Shown: positions 54,801-63,772, counted from the stretch's first letter. The stretch: DNA of 64,000 nucleotides from an uncultured Clostridia bacterium (GCA_944384265.1 CALWSR010000001.1:1-64000), one strand, 5' to 3'. Notes: generated by a model not told the origin, from the sequence alone. Translations and numbers: made by a program.

Positions 54801-55625
54801 TTTAGAATAAAGGGTGATGGTAATCAAGTTGACACTTTATTAAAATTAAAAACAAGTTACTTATCTCAGAGAATATTTGAGGAGATAACTAATATATTAC
54901 CAAACTTTTCTAATAGTAAAGAAATAGATATTGTAGAATTAAATGAGAAATTTACAAATTATGTTGTTCGTTCTTATTTAACACATTTTGTGCCAAAGTC
55001 TGTTTCGAAGAAATATAAAAAATTAAAAGAAGATATTTCATTTAAAGAGCTTTTAAGTTATTGGGCTCTTTTTTATTTTAAAGAAGATGCTAAGTTTATT
55101 CGTGTTAAAGATGGTGATGCCTATTACAATTTATTAACCAATACTGAAATAGAAGCTTATTCTGTATCAGATGATGTTTTAGAATTATTAAGTTTTGATG
55201 TTTCAGAACTTATGCAATCTATTGATGATTCTGAACAAAATAATATTGTATTTGGAGAAGAAGTATTCTCAGATGAAGATTCTAATAATGTTTTTATGGA
55301 GAACACCGAGTGGGTCAATAGTTCTGATAATTATGATGAATATAAAGAAGATCTTACAGCTAAAAATTATTATGATTTATTAAAGCCAAAGCAATATGTA
55401 AGAAAATTTATTGTTTCTCCAAATGGGAAAGATTTTTCAGCATTATTGCAGAATACAAACAATCTTAATGAATCTTCAATATTAAGTTACATTAAAAAGA
55501 ATAAAACCAAGGGGGAGGGTACTTTAACAATCATAGGAAAAAAGATAACTCGTATTACTAATATATCTACAGAGAATGAATTCTTAGATGATCTAGATAT
55601 TTTTATAGGAGGGCATAAAAAATGA
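51891..55625 (+). CDS. Family A DNA polymerase with 3'-5' exonuclease
   Basis: A 1244-residue DNA polymerase, well above the 880-930 residues of Pol I. The proofreading exonuclease is intact: DTETTG (Asp221, Glu223), GHNIIFDTR and the third motif YGCADADYSR. The polymerase has motif A with Asp661 in FDASQIEYR, motif B RKEAKSVGFGIPYG, closer in form to T7-type phage enzymes, GGAAELFRRMQ, and motif C with H900-D-E. There is no 5' nuclease; the first 190 residues are unrecognised. After the palm comes a tail of about 300 residues, acidic and partly disordered, possibly for partners. GGAGGTG precedes the ATG. Its end overlaps the membrane protein gene by 4 nt. It is likely the element's replicase. 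Confidence 0.94.
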   Translation: MSILYGTLSLDTGEFYHVYLKQNIKENVWMFLQDDILHNDLVISSILKIALVKGKTTGYGDTNLISKVLSLLQTTQADVLAITKNFIISDDGITKELDYSNDTFVFKAKYNNTSYDMLFLSIGGYTLTLDTKVNKLPKKLPELVPVVDSRNKEVLIANLGLKTAAEAKIRFDLSWYEKNGVKLKDYRAIKNNNEFFTMIKDYLRCVVANEQLGKVTLTGVDTETTGLMTVFLSPDNPLRDHIVAIPFAWEDNKAYTIFVRMEYFSNMDIECIVDIFTKIFSRPDDFGDRIIEIDIDNEHFVFHRNSILTTGHNIIFDTRTFLVDGVDFFFDEDTQQLGFNLATDWSKGKNSLKAWTRRLFNHNTLELEDLYGKAHKDKYAYIEDEELALIYGCADADYSRLVFKELYSVTEPNLYYQYKKYDICLMHLYAIAEANGMPINTEEVRKLGLKVKEDIELLKTLVYRYAYKAIRNTNFDKMIEFVVSDSNKQLSKKDKDNLKMQCDTADGFQEYRFRFVAGELKTLLYDILHYPILKVSEKSKEPCLDKFVLKKLMGYKLDEPREALASDIISAQDGSVLISAKDFNQDKYPLARVLAKYGELNKEYTAYYKPIIENNLEGKMFQSFRTTSAATRRIINPLQTAKKELKKYYIAPPGKIFCSFDASQIEYRHMASLAYIHTKEKYMKQYPDTWKQKLMKTPIANIVAMMHYPERDYHIETASMLNKIKQHLVTPSIRKEAKSVGFGIPYGLGVRSLCETMYGNITKENLKATQDLLNTYYERQSEIIELLTEARDSAFIPYPISDKFREILRIDGQDDIDYNSDTNNKHKVNVGIVRNFAGFYRLFVLKNLTRSNTASIRRKAGNCRIQGGAAELFRRMQYRFYIGCVEAGIQDKIQWLVNVHDELDFLVDDDIDIIKLIEVLYKSCTLYYKDHIPYYIGINFGYNWADAKDDAAELPVIMVQRLIKEYNENNFRIKGDGNQVDTLLKLKTSYLSQRIFEEITNILPNFSNSKEIDIVELNEKFTNYVVRSYLTHFVPKSVSKKYKKLKEDISFKELLSYWALFYFKEDAKFIRVKDGDAYYNLLTNTEIEAYSVSDDVLELLSFDVSELMQSIDDSEQNNIVFGEEVFSDEDSNNVFMENTEWVNSSDNYDEYKEDLTAKNYYDLLKPKQYVRKFIVSPNGKDFSALLQNTNNLNESSILSYIKKNKTKGEGTLTIIGKKITRITNISTENEFLDDLDIFIGGHKK

Positions 55626-56479
55626 AACTGGGTGGAGAACCAATAAAACAAAAACGTACTGCAACACAGTCGAAAAAAGAACAACCTACTATGCAGAAAA
55701 CAAAAGAAAGTCATTCACCTAGAAGGCAAAAAGATATATTTTCTGCTAAAAAGCAGAAAGTAGAAAATACAGATGATGAAATCAATGACGAAGAAGAAAT
55801 TAGCGAAGAAGAAGTTAAAATACATAGTAATAAAAAAGTTATTGCTACAGTAATTGCAGCCATTGTGGTGGCAATTATAATTATTGCTATTATACTATTT
55901 TTGGTTTTAAAACCAAAAAATAAAGTAGAGCCTTCTAATAATATACAATCTCAAGTAACACAAGAACAAAATCAGCAACAAATAAATAATACAGATATGG
56001 ATACACAAACAGATTCTACAGATAATCAAAATCTAAATAGTCAACCAGTAGATGATACTTCTTTAACAGATTCTTTAGGTATTCAGGATTTTACTGGTAA
56101 TACTAATATGACTACATCTGATACACTAGATAATATAGATGAGGATTTGGAAGATTTATTTGGTTTGTCTTTACGAGTTGATTACACAGTTTCAAAAATT
56201 GAAAATATTACTGATTTTGTTAATTATCAAAAGAAAAGAGGTACATGGGGAAATGGTTTGGAAATCTACTATTTAGATGCCACATATAAAGGTGCAAAAT
56301 ATTTTATTCAGGTTCCTTATAAATATTATAAGGAGTTGGATGATACTGGCATTGTTCCTGTTAATATGGAAGTTTTGCGTATAAATAGTAACACTGGAAC
56401 TAGTGATGATGAGAGAGTTGTAATCTCTTATATGAAGTTGGATTCAAAAACACTTGAAAGTGTAAAGAAAAATAAATAG
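55622..56479 (+). CDS. Bitopic membrane protein
   Basis: A 285-residue protein starting 4 nt inside the DNA polymerase gene. Residues 1-75 are charged and cytoplasmic. A single strong helix (about residues 77-98, VIATVIAAIVVAIIIIAIILF) spans the membrane. A disordered Gln/Asn/Asp spacer follows, then a folded domain of about 100 residues at the C-terminus (VDYTVSKIENITDFV, LEIYYLDATYKGAKYFIQVPYKYY), probably outside the cell. Not recognised. Its coupling to the polymerase gene is odd and may reflect packing only. Confidence 0.7.
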   Translation: MKLGGEPIKQKRTATQSKKEQPTMQKTKESHSPRRQKDIFSAKKQKVENTDDEINDEEEISEEEVKIHSNKKVIATVIAAIVVAIIIIAIILFLVLKPKNKVEPSNNIQSQVTQEQNQQQINNTDMDTQTDSTDNQNLNSQPVDDTSLTDSLGIQDFTGNTNMTTSDTLDNIDEDLEDLFGLSLRVDYTVSKIENITDFVNYQKKRGTWGNGLEIYYLDATYKGAKYFIQVPYKYYKELDDTGIVPVNMEVLRINSNTGTSDDERVVISYMKLDSKTLESVKKNK

Positions 56480-56484
56480 CAAGT

Positions 56485-56540
56485 AAGGTGTTATCTTGCC
56501 TATTATACATATAGAGTAGGGTAACACCTTCTTTATTTTT
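56485..56540 (+). terminator. Intrinsic terminator with long stem-loop
   Basis: AAGGTGTTA pairs with TAACACCTT around an inner CCTA / TAGG, then CTTTATTTTT. It closes the polymerase and membrane-protein transcript. Confidence 0.7.
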
Positions 56541-56655
56541 TCAAATTGATACATATATCCAAGTAATTAATTTCAGATTATTTTGAACAATTTTACTATT
56601 TTTTATTGAAATAAAAGAGGAATTTATTTTTTGATATGAAGGGGTGTATGTAGCT

Positions 56656-57444
56656 ATGAATAACATTCAAAAATTAGAGTTGTATTGTGAAAGAGCAGAT
56701 ACAGTTGTAAAAGATATTACTAATAACTATTTAAAAGATATTACACAAATAGGTAAAGAATCTCTTTTATTGTCTGTTCTTTTTAGCGACCATCATACAA
56801 ATAAAATAATAAATTATCTTAGTTTGGACTCAATATTATTCATTAAAAATATTTCAAATCAACAACCGTTTTTAGATGTTTCTAATGAAACGCTAATACA
56901 GAGTGTACAATATCTATTTGAGATATTAAATACTTATGCAAATAATGCTACTAAAAATTTAGCACTTGTTTTAACATTTTGTAATTCTAACATAGATGTA
57001 TTTACTATGCTATCTAAAGCAAATAAGATTAAAAGGTTGCCTTATGATTTCTCTTGGGTTAATGACAGTTGTGAGTATACATATATTTTCAAAGAGTTAA
57101 AGGAACATGACAACTCAAAAGATAATAGTAAATTTTTGCAAGATAACTTATCAAGATTTGATTTTGATAAAGATAAAGAAATTATTTTACGCTATATTTT
57201 CACACGAATACTCCGTTTCTATAATTATCTATATAAATTTAAAAACAATTATATTGGGTTTGAATATGAAGATTTTAAATTAGACAAATTTAAATTGCCA
57301 CAAAAATCTTATTATTCTTTACAAATGGGTGATAAGAATGTACAAGAACTAATTTGTTCTATTATTTCTTTAACTTTCAATACGAAACTGTCATTTTACG
57401 AATATATGGTGAAACTAACTGAAAAAATACAGTGTCTACAGTAA
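56656..57444 (+). CDS. Hypothetical helical protein
   Basis: A 262-residue protein; I chose the ATG at 56656 with AAGGGGTG about 9 nt upstream over an in-frame GTG at 56644. It looks helical with many Lys, Asn and Phe and no motif. It is translated just before the 142-residue protein at 57459. Not recognised. Confidence 0.65.
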   Translation: MNNIQKLELYCERADTVVKDITNNYLKDITQIGKESLLLSVLFSDHHTNKIINYLSLDSILFIKNISNQQPFLDVSNETLIQSVQYLFEILNTYANNATKNLALVLTFCNSNIDVFTMLSKANKIKRLPYDFSWVNDSCEYTYIFKELKEHDNSKDNSKFLQDNLSRFDFDKDKEIILRYIFTRILRFYNYLYKFKNNYIGFEYEDFKLDKFKLPQKSYYSLQMGDKNVQELICSIISLTFNTKLSFYEYMVKLTEKIQCLQ

Positions 57445-57458
57445 GGATGGTGGTTTAT

Positions 57459-57887
57459 ATGAGCCAATTAGCAAGGTTAACTATTCCTACTTTTAATGCT
57501 TCAAATTTTGATGAAGAGACAATAACAAATGAGCAGGTAATACCTTTATGTATTGAAAACACTGAGGAGATTGAACTACTTTATCTAGACACCTTTGATG
57601 GGGACATCATTGATTCAAAAGTACAAATTTTAGGAAAGTATTTTCAAAATGCGAAGAAAATACAGTTAGTTGTAAAAGCCCATTTTGAGTTAGAACCATT
57701 GGTTACAATTTTTACAATTCTAGGGTTGCCAGTTACTGCTCGCTCTGGACCTGTTTTTAGTATTTATTTTACAAATGCTGAGAATCAACTTGAAGAACTG
57801 AAAATTTCTATAACAAGTATTATTTCTATGAAATTTAATAAACGAACAGGAACTGGTTTTGTTAGTTGTTTATTGAATCTAAAGTAA
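57459..57887 (+). CDS. Hypothetical protein
   Basis: A 142-residue protein, ATG at 57459 with AAGGATGG upstream. Alternating beta segments (KKIQLVVKAHFELEPLVTIFTILG, GPVFSIYF) suggest a small alpha/beta fold. It is followed by a terminator. Not recognised. Confidence 0.6.
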   Translation: MSQLARLTIPTFNASNFDEETITNEQVIPLCIENTEEIELLYLDTFDGDIIDSKVQILGKYFQNAKKIQLVVKAHFELEPLVTIFTILGLPVTARSGPVFSIYFTNAENQLEELKISITSIISMKFNKRTGTGFVSCLLNLK

Positions 57888-57902
57888 TTTCGTCAAATTC
57901 AT

Positions 57903-57936
57903 ATTTTAGGAGGCTTTGGTCTCCTAAAATTATTTA
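57903..57936 (+). terminator. Intrinsic terminator
   Basis: Perfect 10-bp stem ATTTTAGGAG / CTCCTAAAAT, 8-nt loop, then TATTTAA. It lies 32 nt before the ligase C-terminal gene. Confidence 0.7.
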
Positions 57937-57967
57937 ATAACCATTTAATAGGAGGAGGTTTTATTAA

Positions 57968-58897
57968 ATGTTTAACATAAAGAGATTGTCCGATATACAA
58001 AAGAAAACTAGTGCTTATAATAACTTTTTTACTGTTAAAGAGTTAAAGGAAAGATTAATACCAATAGAATTTAAAGACGAAATACCAGATTATTGTAAAT
58101 GTGGTGGAGAATATATTATGACTTCTTCTTTTACAGAGGCTCAGTGCGTAGACCCTTATTGTCCCTATAAGATGGCATATACTCTATCTCATTTTATAAG
58201 GCATATGGGATTTAAGGATTTTGGAGAAGAAAAATGTAAAACCTTGGTTTTAGCTACATATGACTCTTTTCAATATCCTAGTTTTTTATGTGTATTTTCT
58301 GTTGATGAAAATATCATATTTGCTAAACTTGGACAAGCTGATGCAAATAATTTTATAAATATTAGAAACACATTAGCAAGTACACCATATCGTTTTAATA
58401 AATCATTTCCAGCTTTGGGCATCCCAGATTTTGGTGCTAATTGTAAATTATTGGATGTTATTAAAACCCCTAAAGAAATAGTTCATTTATTGGCTAGTGG
58501 AAAGATAAATGATTTCTTAGATCAAATCGGGATGAGAGCGCCTATATATAAATTTTATTTGGATGTTTTTGATATAACAATAACACTATTGTATAGTACC
58601 TATGCGCCTTTAGCAATTAAACCAGGCAAGAAAGAGTTGTATATAGCTATAACTGGTAATGTTACATTAAATGGTATTAGTATGACGAGAACAGAATTTT
58701 TACATGCTTGTAGTTCACTTAAAAACAGTGATGGTGAACAGATGTATGAATTAAAAGAAAGTAAAAGTAAAAGTAAACTCTCATATGTTATAGCAGATGC
58801 TCCATCAGCTTCAGAAAAATATGAAATTGGTAAAGAGTTAAATATTTTAGTGACAGCAGATGAATTTGTAAAAATATTAAAAGATAATATTGATTAA
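57968..58897 (+). CDS. NAD-dependent DNA ligase, C-terminal half (zinc, HhH and BRCT domains)
   Basis: A 309-residue protein that matches the part of LigA missing from the gene at 37032. A zinc site (C43-K-C45-G and C60-x4-C65-P) corresponds to the LigA Cys4 finger, though the first pair is CxC. A helix-hairpin-helix domain follows (LSHFIRHMGFKDFGEEK, SFPALGIPDFG). The end is a BRCT-like domain (LYIAITGNVTLNG, SKLSYVIADAP, LNILVTADEFVKIL). In LigA these parts wrap nicked DNA and are needed for efficient sealing, so the two proteins should assemble. AGGAGGAGG precedes the ATG. The same order and spacing as the LigA C-terminus argues for a true split and not an unrelated BRCT protein. Confidence 0.85.
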   Translation: MFNIKRLSDIQKKTSAYNNFFTVKELKERLIPIEFKDEIPDYCKCGGEYIMTSSFTEAQCVDPYCPYKMAYTLSHFIRHMGFKDFGEEKCKTLVLATYDSFQYPSFLCVFSVDENIIFAKLGQADANNFINIRNTLASTPYRFNKSFPALGIPDFGANCKLLDVIKTPKEIVHLLASGKINDFLDQIGMRAPIYKFYLDVFDITITLLYSTYAPLAIKPGKKELYIAITGNVTLNGISMTRTEFLHACSSLKNSDGEQMYELKESKSKSKLSYVIADAPSASEKYEIGKELNILVTADEFVKILKDNID

Positions 58898-58911
58898 GTA
58901 GGTGATGTGGT

Positions 58912-61900
58912 GTGAATACTATTGAGCATAATGAACAATTCGATTTAGATATAGATATAGATTTGTTTGAAAACATAGAAAATGATGAAAGTGGTATTGA
59001 TTCTAATAGTTCTATATTTGACGGATTTTTAGATATTGTTGATGATGATATTAATACCGAATCTGAAGAATTTGAAGAATTTGATTTTGAACCAATAGAT
59101 TTTGAAGATGGTGACGATATCTTATTAGATTTAGGTAGTTACGATGATGTTGATTACACCAACATTTTATACAAGCTACAACAACATCTATCCTCAGCTT
59201 ATACTGATATTCAAAAAATAGAATCTATAAAAATATCAGAAATACAACTACCAATTCTACGTGAAAATTTTCCTTTTTTAGAAGATGACATTTTTAGTAT
59301 TTATGTGGACATCTGGAAAAATGCTATTAAGCAACCTTTACCATCAGAGAAAGAGTTACTACAAATTATTTATGATGTATTTGAGAATATAAACTATTCT
59401 TTACGTTTGGCTAAAACAGAGTTTGAAAAACTCTTTATATCTGACTACACTTTGATACATAATAATATATTAATAGCAAAGAAGAAGGAGGAATCAAGAA
59501 ATGTTGTATGCACAAACAAAGAACAGAAGAGAATAAATGAGACTTTTGAAGCTTTGACTAATACAATAGTGTTTTCTAAAGATTGTGATAATCTAATATC
59601 TAAAACAAACAATATAAATTTATCTGGTAAAATTAGTGATTTTTTTCCAGACTTAAAATTAGACTTCCTAACTGGTGAATCTATAACTACTGTAGCTGAT
59701 GTACAAAGAGCATTAAATACATTTGCAAATTCTGAGAATGTCATTGATTTGCTGAAAAATGGATTAAATATGGATTGTTCTAATTCTTGTGCTGGAGAGG
59801 TTATTAGACTAGCATTGTTGTTAGAGTCTAAAGAATTATCAGACTTTGAGTATGCTGACGATGAAATTACAATTGATACTGCTTTTAATGTGATACAACA
59901 AACATATTCAAAATACCAAAATGGTAGTTGTTCAGCCTATCTTCTTTTATGTTGTTTTGCTATAATCTTATGTGGTACTACAGTAAACGGTACTGAGGAA
60001 CTACTACAATTTACACAACATTATTTAATGTTTGTAGAGACTGTTAGAAGTAATAATACTAAATTTCTTTATCCTGCAATTATAAAAGAAATTGAACTTA
60101 AAGATGGAGTTACATATGCAAAATGTAATAAGGGTGGTGAATGTATCATAGATGATTTCTACATCATTGCAGGGGTTGCATCTCGTACAATTACAATACC
60201 TCTGGTTAATGAGTGTTGTTGTAAGGAAAAAAATTGTAGTGGTGCATTATATGCCTCTCCAGCTTTCTTTAGCTCTTTAATTGATTGGATTAGTAAAGGA
60301 ACGATAGAAGGCAATGTTAAAGATAATCTAAAGTATCGTGTTACATTGAAACCAAAAGAATTAATAGCTTTAGGTATTCCTGTCATAGCTGATATGGATA
60401 TTGTGCAGAAAGGAAGTCTTGTAAATAAATCCCTTGATTGGTTTTTACAATTCCAGAACTATATCAATAGATTTAATTTTGAAGATGATAACTCTGTAAT
60501 AGAGACAATAAATTACATTTACAGGGGACCTATTGATTTAGAAGGAGTTGGTGACACAAATAATGCTTATGTAAATATTTTTGGTATTTCTGAACAGTAT
60601 ACTAATAGTATAGTAAAGTTATTGATTAATTCTATGGTGATATTAGATGGTGTGTGGGAGATTAATGACGATACATTGAATTTATATTTCTTTATGGAAG
60701 GTGCTATTTCAGAACAAGTATTAACACTACCATTGGAGCAATGTATTGCACAAGAAAAAGTGAATGATATTCTTGTAGATAATAAGAGTCCAGATATTTC
60801 TGATTATATTCATTTATCTACAGGATTGTTTGAAAATGTTGAGCATATTCAAAATTTAGCTAATTCGATTTGTAATATAACTGGATTACCATATGAGCTG
60901 CAAATTGAAGCGGCTAGGGAACGAATTTTAACAAATTATAGTCATCTTTTTAGATTTGAAGAAATAAAAGATTTTCTTTATACTATTGTGGCAAAATCTT
61001 ATTTGAGTTGGTTAGACGATAATCCAACTACAGACTGGGTTAATTTCTCTATGCTGAAGATGATACTGAATACAATTTATACAGAAGATAATCCTTTAGC
61101 ATCTATTTCAAAATGTTCGGAATTAACTGATACTATAATTGCTGATATAAAGAATATTCTGAATAATTCCTCTGTTTTTGAAGATATACTTCGTAGTATT
61201 TCATTGTTAGATTTGGATTTATTATCAATAGATTATTCTTCGCAACAGGTAATTCCAAGTAAAGAAGATATGGAATTTTATAAAGTTTGTCTTGCAATTC
61301 CATCATTATCTAATATACTGATTACGTTAGAAAATAAGATAGCAATTGCATCTGCAATCAATATCTATCGAAAAAGATTAAATACTATTTTTAATTTGAA
61401 TTCCACTCTATTAAAGATATTTACATCAGAAGTTAGTGTAGATTCTTTAAGTACTAATATTGCACTTGCACAAAAGAAATTTAAAACATATAGAAATTTG
61501 GACTTGTTTACAACTGTATCGAAGTTATTAGCAGTTAATAAAAATAACAGTAGTACAAGTTTATATAATGTTCTTAAATTTTTTATACTTAGATTGGAAT
61601 TTTTTGAGATAGTATCAACACTTATAGAGATAAAAGATGATGAATTAGTTACTCTAATTTTGAATGATCTACATAGTTATGGTTTTTCCTTTGAGAAAGA
61701 TTTCTTTACAATATCATCTAATAAAGAAATTTTTAATACTAAAGTTAAAAAAATGATAACTCGTAATATCTTTATGAAACATTATACTGCATTTTTACAG
61801 TATGTTTATACTGGCATTTTGTTTGATATTTCTGAGAATAGTAATGCAAATATTGTTGTCGCATATGACATTCTTTCCGTATTTTATGACGAGTTATTCA

Positions 61901-62145
61901 TAGAATTTGATCCAAATTTTAATAGTATATGCAAAGATAATTTTATAGAGAATTTCTTTTATTTTATTGGAAACTTGTATGTAACTTATGGTTATGTGGA
62001 AGACGAAGCTATTATGGATACTAGTGAAATAAAAGATAGAGCAATTTCTTTTCGTAGTAATCCTGAGAGTTTTCCTATGATAAACTCACCATACTTTTTG
62101 TCATTGGATTTACATGATTTATTATACATAGGAGATGGGGAATGA
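58912..62145 (+). CDS. Very large hypothetical protein with acidic N-terminus (1077 aa)
   Basis: A 1077-residue protein starting with GTG at 58912, AGGTGATG upstream. Residues 1-80 are very acidic (EEFEEFDFEPIDFEDGDD) and probably disordered. The rest is mostly helical. A cysteine cluster near residues 405-440 (CNKGGEC, then ECCCKEKNCSG) may bind a metal. No catalytic motif is recognised. It overlaps the next gene by 4 nt (ATGA). With the 1036-residue protein at 48494 it is one of the largest unknown cytoplasmic proteins here; an acidic tail of this sort can mimic DNA or bind basic partners. Confidence 0.7.
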   Translation: MNTIEHNEQFDLDIDIDLFENIENDESGIDSNSSIFDGFLDIVDDDINTESEEFEEFDFEPIDFEDGDDILLDLGSYDDVDYTNILYKLQQHLSSAYTDIQKIESIKISEIQLPILRENFPFLEDDIFSIYVDIWKNAIKQPLPSEKELLQIIYDVFENINYSLRLAKTEFEKLFISDYTLIHNNILIAKKKEESRNVVCTNKEQKRINETFEALTNTIVFSKDCDNLISKTNNINLSGKISDFFPDLKLDFLTGESITTVADVQRALNTFANSENVIDLLKNGLNMDCSNSCAGEVIRLALLLESKELSDFEYADDEITIDTAFNVIQQTYSKYQNGSCSAYLLLCCFAIILCGTTVNGTEELLQFTQHYLMFVETVRSNNTKFLYPAIIKEIELKDGVTYAKCNKGGECIIDDFYIIAGVASRTITIPLVNECCCKEKNCSGALYASPAFFSSLIDWISKGTIEGNVKDNLKYRVTLKPKELIALGIPVIADMDIVQKGSLVNKSLDWFLQFQNYINRFNFEDDNSVIETINYIYRGPIDLEGVGDTNNAYVNIFGISEQYTNSIVKLLINSMVILDGVWEINDDTLNLYFFMEGAISEQVLTLPLEQCIAQEKVNDILVDNKSPDISDYIHLSTGLFENVEHIQNLANSICNITGLPYELQIEAARERILTNYSHLFRFEEIKDFLYTIVAKSYLSWLDDNPTTDWVNFSMLKMILNTIYTEDNPLASISKCSELTDTIIADIKNILNNSSVFEDILRSISLLDLDLLSIDYSSQQVIPSKEDMEFYKVCLAIPSLSNILITLENKIAIASAINIYRKRLNTIFNLNSTLLKIFTSEVSVDSLSTNIALAQKKFKTYRNLDLFTTVSKLLAVNKNNSSTSLYNVLKFFILRLEFFEIVSTLIEIKDDELVTLILNDLHSYGFSFEKDFFTISSNKEIFNTKVKKMITRNIFMKHYTAFLQYVYTGILFDISENSNANIVVAYDILSVFYDELFIEFDPNFNSICKDNFIENFFYFIGNLYVTYGYVEDEAIMDTSEIKDRAISFRSNPESFPMINSPYFLSLDLHDLLYIGDGE

Positions 62146-63017
62146 ATTCATTTATAAATAGAAATTGTATTCTTATAGTACAGGAAATTGAAAATCATCC
62201 TGATTCTATTATAGATAAAATTAAAAATTGTTTTGAAAGTATAAATATAATTTATATTAATTCCACAATACAATTACAGAATTTTAAGGAGAAGCCACTT
62301 TTTGATGAAAAGTGGCTTCTCCTTTTTGAAAATATTTATATATTTGAACAAGTGTATAAATCTATGGATTTGAGGACAGTATTTCCTGTATTTTTAACAC
62401 ATAAAGTATCAGATAGGGATATATTAAAAGATTTATTAAATACAGCAAATATACCTTATTATATATTTACAAATCCATTTACAAAAGAAGATGCAACTAA
62501 ACTTATACTTGATCTGGCACCAAGTACAATTAATTCCATAATGGTTAATAGGATATTATCTAAAACTGGTGTGTCGCCGAAAAGAATAACTGAAGCAATT
62601 ATGATTATGGATTCTGTTGGTTACACAGTATCTAATATAAATAAATACCTTGATAAAAATGTATTTGTTAACACTTCGGATGTTTTAGATGCCTTACTAC
62701 ATCATACAAAAATGACAAAAACAAAATATAAAGCTGTTTTGAATTACCTTATGATTTATCGTAATTCATATAAATCTTACATAAAAAAAGAATTATTAAA
62801 AGAAATCGAACTATATATACATGTTTACAATGACATACTAAATGGTATTCATATGCAAAAGGGGGTTCAAGAATATATTAAAAGTGTAGATTCATTAACT
62901 AATTATAAGTATATGCATATACTTGAGTTATTTGAATACAAATCAATCAATCAATTAAAGGTGGTGAGAGGTTTTATAGAACAATCAAATTTTTTACAAT
63001 TTATAAATTTCTTATAA
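62142..63017 (+). CDS. Hypothetical protein, faintly like a clamp-loader delta subunit
   Basis: A 291-residue protein; the ATG overlaps the upstream stop by 4 nt. The segment TIQLQNFKEKPLFDEKWLLLFEN followed by a helical middle and a C-terminal helical domain recalls DNA polymerase III delta (HolA), where a residue run of the type 'plF.d.rlv.l' precedes a lid and collar region. No Walker motif is seen, which would also fit delta. The similarity is weak and unproven. Its DNA contains a striking terminator-like hairpin at 62286-62327. Confidence 0.5.
   Translation: MNSFINRNCILIVQEIENHPDSIIDKIKNCFESINIIYINSTIQLQNFKEKPLFDEKWLLLFENIYIFEQVYKSMDLRTVFPVFLTHKVSDRDILKDLLNTANIPYYIFTNPFTKEDATKLILDLAPSTINSIMVNRILSKTGVSPKRITEAIMIMDSVGYTVSNINKYLDKNVFVNTSDVLDALLHHTKMTKTKYKAVLNYLMIYRNSYKSYIKKELLKEIELYIHVYNDILNGIHMQKGVQEYIKSVDSLTNYKYMHILELFEYKSINQLKVVRGFIEQSNFLQFINFL
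62286..62327 (+). terminator. Intragenic 17-bp perfect hairpin with T-run
   Basis: AAGGAGAAGCCACTTTT pairs perfectly with the sequence after a 5-nt loop (TGATG) and is followed by TTT. It lies at codons 49-61 of an open gene. Its stem is longer than most of the intergenic terminators here. Confidence 0.75.
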
Positions 63018-63034
63018 GGAAAAGGAGGTAGACG

Positions 63035-63772
63035 ATGAATTGTTATACAGAATTATTTAATTCTGGGTTTGTAACGGATAAAGTGGATTATGAAAAACAT
63101 GTTGTATTGCTTCCACAGCAGTACACATCTATATGTGATTTATCCTTAGTAGTAGATTCTGATATTTTCAATTCTATTCTAAAAAAAGCTAGAAGTGAAA
63201 ATCCTATGAATGAAGCTATACTTGTTAGTTTACATGATGCATTACAGAATGAGGAATTTTCTTTATATCAACTTTTTATACAGGATAATGACTTGATGGA
63301 TATTTATATGAAAAAACGAAACGAATATTCTAAAATACAAAAAGATACAGATACAAATCTATTTAATGTGCTCAAACCTGAAAATCCATATTTAGCACTT
63401 GATGCAGATGAACATGACGAAGAGTTCGAAAATTATAAAGAAAACATTAATACTATCATAGATGAGTTAGAAGGATGTATTTCAACAAATTCTTTCTTGG
63501 ATATCTTTATATGCGAAAATCATAATGATGGTGAACGTAATACTGAAATTCTAACTAAGACTTTAATAAGATATTCAGAGGACATTAGTAAAGATAATTT
63601 TATCTCTATCTATTCTGCGTTCTCTAATATTTTATTTACAGGTAAAATAAACTGTGATGCTATATTGCAAATGTATAGAATACTTGCAGATATTTGCTTA
63701 CAGAAAAAAGATTATGAGACTTTAGATGATCTATTTTCAATATTTATTGAAAAATTATACCCTGATGAATAA
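63035..63772 (+). CDS. Hypothetical protein
   Basis: A 245-residue acidic, helical protein with AAAAGGAGG upstream of the ATG. No motif is recognised. It lies 17 nt after the previous gene and 24 nt before the next, so it belongs to the same transcript. Confidence 0.65.
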   Translation: MNCYTELFNSGFVTDKVDYEKHVVLLPQQYTSICDLSLVVDSDIFNSILKKARSENPMNEAILVSLHDALQNEEFSLYQLFIQDNDLMDIYMKKRNEYSKIQKDTDTNLFNVLKPENPYLALDADEHDEEFENYKENINTIIDELEGCISTNSFLDIFICENHNDGERNTEILTKTLIRYSEDISKDNFISIYSAFSNILFTGKINCDAILQMYRILADICLQKKDYETLDDLFSIFIEKLYPDE

